In this document: piece by piece, positions 17,066 through 20,621 of the stretch | How positions within the stretch are numbered: the first letter of the stretch is position 1 | Layout of the letters: each line of letters starts with the position of its first letter | NCBI GenBank assembly: GCA_036940085.1 | Contig: JALLBK010000598.1 | Coordinates: forward strand, 1-20,621 | Direction: 5' to 3' | Length of the DNA: 20,621 nt | Source: Discostella pseudostelligera | Taxonomy: Eukaryota > Bacillariophyta > Thalassiosirophyceae > Thalassiosirales > Thalassiosiraceae | Program-made: the position numbers and the translations under genes | The notes under the pieces: model-generated | Told to the model about the DNA's origin: nothing | What the model saw: the letters and a program-made list of their open reading frames with translations, nothing else | Database searches by the model: none

Positions 17066-18667
17066 ATGTCGTCTAAATCTAAACAGATCCTGGCGGTAGC
17101 CCTGCACCTATCAGTGGCAGTGGCATTCGCTCCTCCATCCGCTCCGCTGACCTCAATAACACAATCTTCTGCGTTGTCGATAGCAAGGTCGCCACTCACG
17201 TCCATCGACAGCGCCATAGACGACGACGACGACGACAGCGGTGCATCCTCCTCTTCGCCATGGTGGGAGAACTTTCAACTTCGCGACTCCACCCTCGCTC
17301 CTTCTGTCTTGAATGATTTCCCCATCCTATCTACACAATTCGACAGCGATGGCAAGATAACTCACAATAATGATGATAATGGCAAGACGAACAAACGATT
17401 AATCTACCTCGATTCCGCAGCCACATCGCAAAAACCAACCGCCGTAACCGATGCCCTTACACGATACTACGAATGTGCCAATTCCAATGTGCATAGGGGT
17501 GCACACGCATTGTCTCGAGAGGCAACGGAACAGTATGAAGATGCACGTGATAAGGTCGCCACCTTTGTGAATGCGGCAAGTCGAAATGAAGTAGTCTTTA
17601 CGAGTGGTGCCACCGATGCAATTAACTTAGTTGCAACTTCGCTATCGCATACGTGTGGGAGAGATCCGTTACAAGGAGAATTGTATCTTAAGGCGGGAGA
17701 TGAAATCGTCATTACAGAAGCAGAGCATCACTCAAATATCGTCCCATGGCAAATGGCCGCAAAACGCACAGGCGCGATACTGAAGTACGTCCCCGCCTGT
17801 TCCAAATCGGGTGAATTTGATTTGAATGCATTTAAAGAATTGATTGGACCGCAAACAAAATTTGTCAGCGTACAGCATGTATCCAACGTTTTGGGGAGCA
17901 TCAATCCAATTGATTCCATTGTGGAGATTGTTCGATCGAATGCAGCACCGGATGCATTAATTATGCTCGATGCTTGTCAATCTGTCCCTCATATGAAGGT
18001 GGATGTGCAATCACTGGGAGTTGACTTCATCGCCGCGTCGGGGCATAAAATGTGCGGTCCTACTGGCATTGGATTTTTATGGGGCAAGGAGGAGATATTG
18101 AATTCCATGTCTCCCTACAGGGGCGGTGGAGAAATGATTGACGAGGTGTACATGGACCGTTCGACATATGCTCAAGCCCCTGCTCGATTCGAGGCGGGGA
18201 CGCCTGCCATTGCACAAGCCATCGGATTGGGTGCCGCAATTGATTATCTCAACAACATTGGTATGGATAGAATACACAATTATGAAGTGGAGTTGGCTGA
18301 TTATTTAAGAAGAAGGCTAGATGATGTCAAGGGTGTGACAGTTCTAGGGCCCTCCGTTGGTACAGAGAGGGCAGCTCTTTGTGCATTTGTATCGGAGGCT
18401 GTCCATCCCTCTGATCTTGGGACATTTTTGGATATCGAGGGCGTGGCGATCCGGGCGGGACATCACTGTTGTCAGCCTCTTCATCGAGCTTTGGGATATA
18501 GTCATTCGGCTCGAGCGAGCCTCTACTTTTACAATACGAAAGAGGATGTCGATGCGTTCATTACTGCTTTGGAGAGTACGATAGGGTTCTTTAGTTCGTT
18601 GGCTGGTGGGGGTGATGAAAGGTCAAGTGAATCAGATGATGATGACGGATTTGTTCCATTGTTCTAA
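17066..18667 (+). CDS. SUFS: SufS-type cysteine desulfurase, plastid-targeted
   Basis: 533 residues, no intron. This PLP enzyme takes sulfur from cysteine as a persulfide and supplies plastid Fe-S cluster assembly (SUF pathway, usually with SufE). From ATG 17066 a signal peptide (residues 7-20, [13 protein letters not shown]) ends in FAPPSAP, a textbook diatom plastid signal. Starting at 17003 would put 21 basic residues in front of it, so 17066 is preferred. The catalytic domain begins near 110 ([13 protein letters not shown]). EAEHHSN (about 218-224) and DACQ (302-305) contact PLP in relatives. The PLP lysine is Lys328 in ASGHKMCGP. The persulfide Cys is Cys468 in [10 protein letters not shown], a class II motif. 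Class II proteins usually have Ala after that Cys; here it is a second Cys. The linker after the signal and the C-terminal tail are acidic. Confidence 0.95.
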   Translation: MSSKSKQILAVALHLSVAVAFAPPSAPLTSITQSSALSIARSPLTSIDSAIDDDDDDSGASSSSPWWENFQLRDSTLAPSVLNDFPILSTQFDSDGKITHNNDDNGKTNKRLIYLDSAATSQKPTAVTDALTRYYECANSNVHRGAHALSREATEQYEDARDKVATFVNAASRNEVVFTSGATDAINLVATSLSHTCGRDPLQGELYLKAGDEIVITEAEHHSNIVPWQMAAKRTGAILKYVPACSKSGEFDLNAFKELIGPQTKFVSVQHVSNVLGSINPIDSIVEIVRSNAAPDALIMLDACQSVPHMKVDVQSLGVDFIAASGHKMCGPTGIGFLWGKEEILNSMSPYRGGGEMIDEVYMDRSTYAQAPARFEAGTPAIAQAIGLGAAIDYLNNIGMDRIHNYEVELADYLRRRLDDVKGVTVLGPSVGTERAALCAFVSEAVHPSDLGTFLDIEGVAIRAGHHCCQPLHRALGYSHSARASLYFYNTKEDVDAFITALESTIGFFSSLAGGGDERSSESDDDDGFVPLF

Positions 18668-18849
18668 TTTCAGTTATTGTAGTGTGAGCTTTATCATAAT
18701 ACTGGTTATCATCGACTCTTCTCGTGTGTTAAACATAACGCAAGTAGTGATCTGAGAGGATGGAAGAGTGTAGTGTGGAGTGCATGGAACTCAGAACTCT
18801 GCGGCAATAAATAAGTTGACTCGACTCTCACATCTTCCACCTACACAAA

Positions 18850-18903
18850 ATGGCGCGGCAGCGGCAGCAGCAACTCGACCAATGCGCCACAATCACCATC
18901 TAA
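18850..18903 (+). other. Possible upstream ORF before NSE2
   Basis: An ATG at 18850, out of frame with NSE2, opens a 17-residue frame (MARQRQQQLDQCATITI) that stops at 18901-18903, only 14 nt before the chosen NSE2 ATG. If the 5' UTR reaches this far it could lower or regulate NSE2 translation. It lies upstream of, and overlaps, an alternative in-frame NSE2 ATG at 18882. Confidence 0.3.
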
Positions 18904-18917
18904 CAACACTATCAACC

Positions 18918-19787
18918 ATGGCACGAGGACGGAACAGCCACCCAGGCGGGCGAGGCGGGGCACTCCTGGCATGCGAGCGAGCCATCGATAAGTCCGAGGA
19001 ACAAAAGCAGAGCGTCAAGAAACTTCAAGCTCGGGGGGTAATGATCGCCGATGTCATCAAACCGAACAGTGACATTGCCGAGGTGCTCAAGGCGTCGGAT
19101 GACAGGGCGGATGTATTTCTATCTGCGGCATATGCCCGGCTTAAGGCTCTGGCGGAGGGCAATGCCAAGCGTATTTATGATATTGAAGATTTTGTTGATG
19201 CTGTGAAGGTAGTGCGGGCAGAGGTCCATGAAACTCTTGCAGCGGCTGGTCAAAATAATGAAGCTGGGACGACGACAATGACGGAAGCTCCCGACTATGA
19301 GCACTCCATCCACAATGCCGCGGAACGAGTTCGCCAAGAGCGCGTCAACGGTCCATCTCGTCTTCCCTTCGAGGAGCATGCCATGTCCATCGAAATGCGC
19401 GAGGCATTGGGGGAGAAGGTGCCCAAGAAACGATCCCGTGCATCGAGGGGGGGAGGCGCCGATGACGACGAGGATGACTTGGAGATTGTTCAAAATCGTG
19501 TCGACGATGTGCATACGCTCAAATGCCCCATTACTGGAATGTTCTTCGAGAATCCTGTGAAGAACAAAATGTGTAATCATGTCTACGATAGGGCGGGGTT
19601 AGACCAATTGATCCGAATGAGGAAATATACTTGTCCTGTACCCGGGTGTGCCAATCGTAGTTTGAGTCTCGCTCAAGTGGAAGAGGATGAACAGATGAAG
19701 TTGAAAGTCAAGAGATACAAGGCCAGGGAAGAGGCAGAAAGGAGGCAGAAAGAGCTCGAAGATGATGATGACGAGGTTCTCGAGTGA
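18918..19787 (+). CDS. NSE2: NSE2/MMS21-like SUMO E3 ligase of the SMC5/6 complex
   Basis: 289 residues, no intron. An SP-RING lies at residues about 200-268: LKCPITGMFFENPVKNKMCNH, then YTCPVPGC. The expected zinc ligands Cys219, His221, Cys239 and Cys244 are all present, and PVKNK plus C-H-Y/V match NSE2 relatives. NSE2 sumoylates DNA-repair substrates and docks on the SMC5 coiled coil through an N-terminal helical part. Here residues 20-110 are helical (SEEQKQSVKKLQARGVMIADV, then RIYDIEDFVDAVKVVRAEV). An acidic/basic linker (KKRSRASRGGGADDDEDD) precedes the RING, and a charged coiled tail (EEAERRQKELEDDDDE) ends the protein. ATG 18918 is in a strong context (accATGg). In-frame ATG 18882 is an alternative; further upstream the frame has only GTG 18780. 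Nuclear. Confidence 0.9.
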   Translation: MARGRNSHPGGRGGALLACERAIDKSEEQKQSVKKLQARGVMIADVIKPNSDIAEVLKASDDRADVFLSAAYARLKALAEGNAKRIYDIEDFVDAVKVVRAEVHETLAAAGQNNEAGTTTMTEAPDYEHSIHNAAERVRQERVNGPSRLPFEEHAMSIEMREALGEKVPKKRSRASRGGGADDDEDDLEIVQNRVDDVHTLKCPITGMFFENPVKNKMCNHVYDRAGLDQLIRMRKYTCPVPGCANRSLSLAQVEEDEQMKLKVKRYKAREEAERRQKELEDDDDEVLE

Positions 19788-20048
19788 TTGCACATGAACA
19801 TGCCAGCAAAGGTGATGGGGATTACATACACGTTACATGTTGGGATATGTACGAATGATTGTCATCGCTTGAGTATTGGTCGGTGATACTCTATACGGTG
19901 TAGGGCAGCAGACTCTAATCACACTACTATAGTATTCACATTACATGATTTGAACTGCTAGTACTCATTTCACACTAGTACAGGTCTTGTGCTTTAAAAT
20001 GCACNCTTGTGCTTTAAAATGCACTCATGCCTTGCGAGACTGGCTCTT
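19788..20048. other. Convergent 3' region containing the unresolved base
   Basis: 261 bp between the NSE2 stop and the stop of the broken membrane-protein gene. It includes the N at 20005 and the 19-bp duplication around it. No gene is supported. Confidence 0.5.
19986..20024. repeat. Perfect 19-bp direct duplication flanking a single N
   Basis: CTTGTGCTTTAAAATGCAC occurs at 19986-20004 and again at 20006-20024, separated only by the ambiguous base at 20005. This is the pattern left when two contig ends overlap but are joined by a placeholder instead of being merged. A real tandem duplication with one miscalled base is possible but less likely. Confidence 0.85.
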
Positions 20049-20621
20049 TCACTCATTGTCTTGCCGCGTCGAGTCTTCATCTTCCAAATCTCTATATGTT
20101 TGGTGAAACGATTGGAAAGGATCGCTGATCCCCTCCTCGTCATTTCGTTTAAGAAGGGGATCACTACCAGCACCAATCAATTCGGTTGTATTGTCTCGAT
20201 TTCTAAAGGAGTAGAGAAGCATCATAGATGGAGTGAACGTGGGTATCTAGCAATTTCCAACCCACCAACCAACTCCCGCTTCGAATGTTGCGCCTGGATG
20301 AAGTATTCGAAGTGCAAAGTCTGCTGCCATGAACCCCGAACGAAGACCGTACGATAGGGCGCAAAATACCATGGGAACGATCATCTTTGTTATAATTCTC
20401 CGCTGTGCCTCAATCCGCACTTGTGATATTGTTGGAAGCGATGATATACGTTCATAGAATGATGCCACATATTGTGACCACTAACGAGTGTATCCCCCAC
20501 CCAATTGCCTCAACCAGTAATCTGTAATGGACATCGGTGATTATGAAAACCAACTCTTGAACAAATGGAGCTCATATCACGAAATGAAGGATTTACTCAC
20601 GTAATTTGGTAAATTTCAGAT
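20049..20621 (-). pseudogene. 3' part of a multi-membrane-span protein gene with a broken frame, continuing past the window
   Basis: I do not recognise the family. Reading right to left, an exon ending at 20601 (phase 2, donor GTGAGT) joins through a 79-nt intron (20522-20600, acceptor CCATTACAG) to LLVEAIGWGIHSLVVTIC, a membrane helix. That frame ends at TGA 20452-20454. Another frame, open from 20480, continues with FYERISSLPTISQVRIEAQ, a second helix (KMIVPMVFCALSYGLRS) and WWVGNC. It meets TAG at 20247-20249, then stays open in the same frame for 65 codons: IPTFTPSMMLLYSF, then an acidic tail, to TGA 20049-20051. So there is one frame switch and one in-frame stop. The layout resembles the last helices and cytosolic tail of a seven-helix protein. 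The switch might instead be a missed intron; the TAG has no acceptable splicing solution that I found. Sequencing error near an assembly join is possible. Confidence 0.6.

Noticed and set aside
20007..20357. 116-codon plus-strand frame at the right end
   Set aside because: Composition is poor and it overlaps the more convincing minus-strand membrane-protein frames.

Overview
The window looks like a piece of a nuclear genome from a photosynthetic stramenopile, most likely a diatom. Five predicted proteins begin with a signal-peptide-like segment followed by a Phe at or near the presumed cleavage site (for example [22 protein letters not shown]). That is the known bipartite plastid-targeting signal (ASAFAP motif) of algae with secondary red plastids. 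Introns are short (76-178 nt), GT-AG, often with GTGAGT or GTAAGT donors. Genes are compact, lie on both strands and show no bacterial operon logic.

Layout: 105-701 (+) is a Qc-SNARE. 912-2376 (-) is a DUF1350-type alpha/beta hydrolase with one intron. 2702-6304 (+) is a seven-exon RTF1, the Plus-3 subunit of the Paf1 transcription elongation complex. 6876-7645 (+) is a two-exon DJ-1/PfpI-family protein. 8019-8804 (-) is a plastid double-GroES co-chaperonin (Cpn20). 9468-10147 (+) is a three-exon Alba nucleic-acid-binding protein. 10640-12091 (-) is a secreted kelch-like beta-propeller with one intron. 12242-13771 (-) is a KsgA/Dim1-type rRNA adenine dimethyltransferase, probably plastidial. 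14321-16583 (+) is an unrecognised Gln/Pro-rich plastid-targeted protein in two exons. 17066-18667 (+) is a SufS-type plastid cysteine desulfurase. 18918-19787 (+) is an NSE2/MMS21 SUMO ligase. 20049 to beyond 20621 (-) is the 3' end of a multi-membrane-span protein whose reading frame is broken.

The proteins fall into two themes. One is plastid maintenance: Fe-S sulfur supply (SufS), protein folding (Cpn20), ribosome maturation (KsgA), the hydrolase and the novel Gln/Pro-rich protein. The other is chromatin and nucleic acids: RTF1, NSE2 and Alba. No bacterial, viral, transposon, CRISPR, rRNA or tRNA signal was seen.

The most notable points are: nine GKQ[L/F] motifs in RTF1, six of them as RGKQL with histone-H2A-tail-like context, partly carried on frame-symmetric exons; a histidine where Qc-SNAREs carry the zero-layer glutamine; the broken membrane-protein gene at the right end; and a single N flanked by a perfect 19-bp duplication that looks like an unresolved assembly join. 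I saw no clear case for an entirely new multi-gene system.
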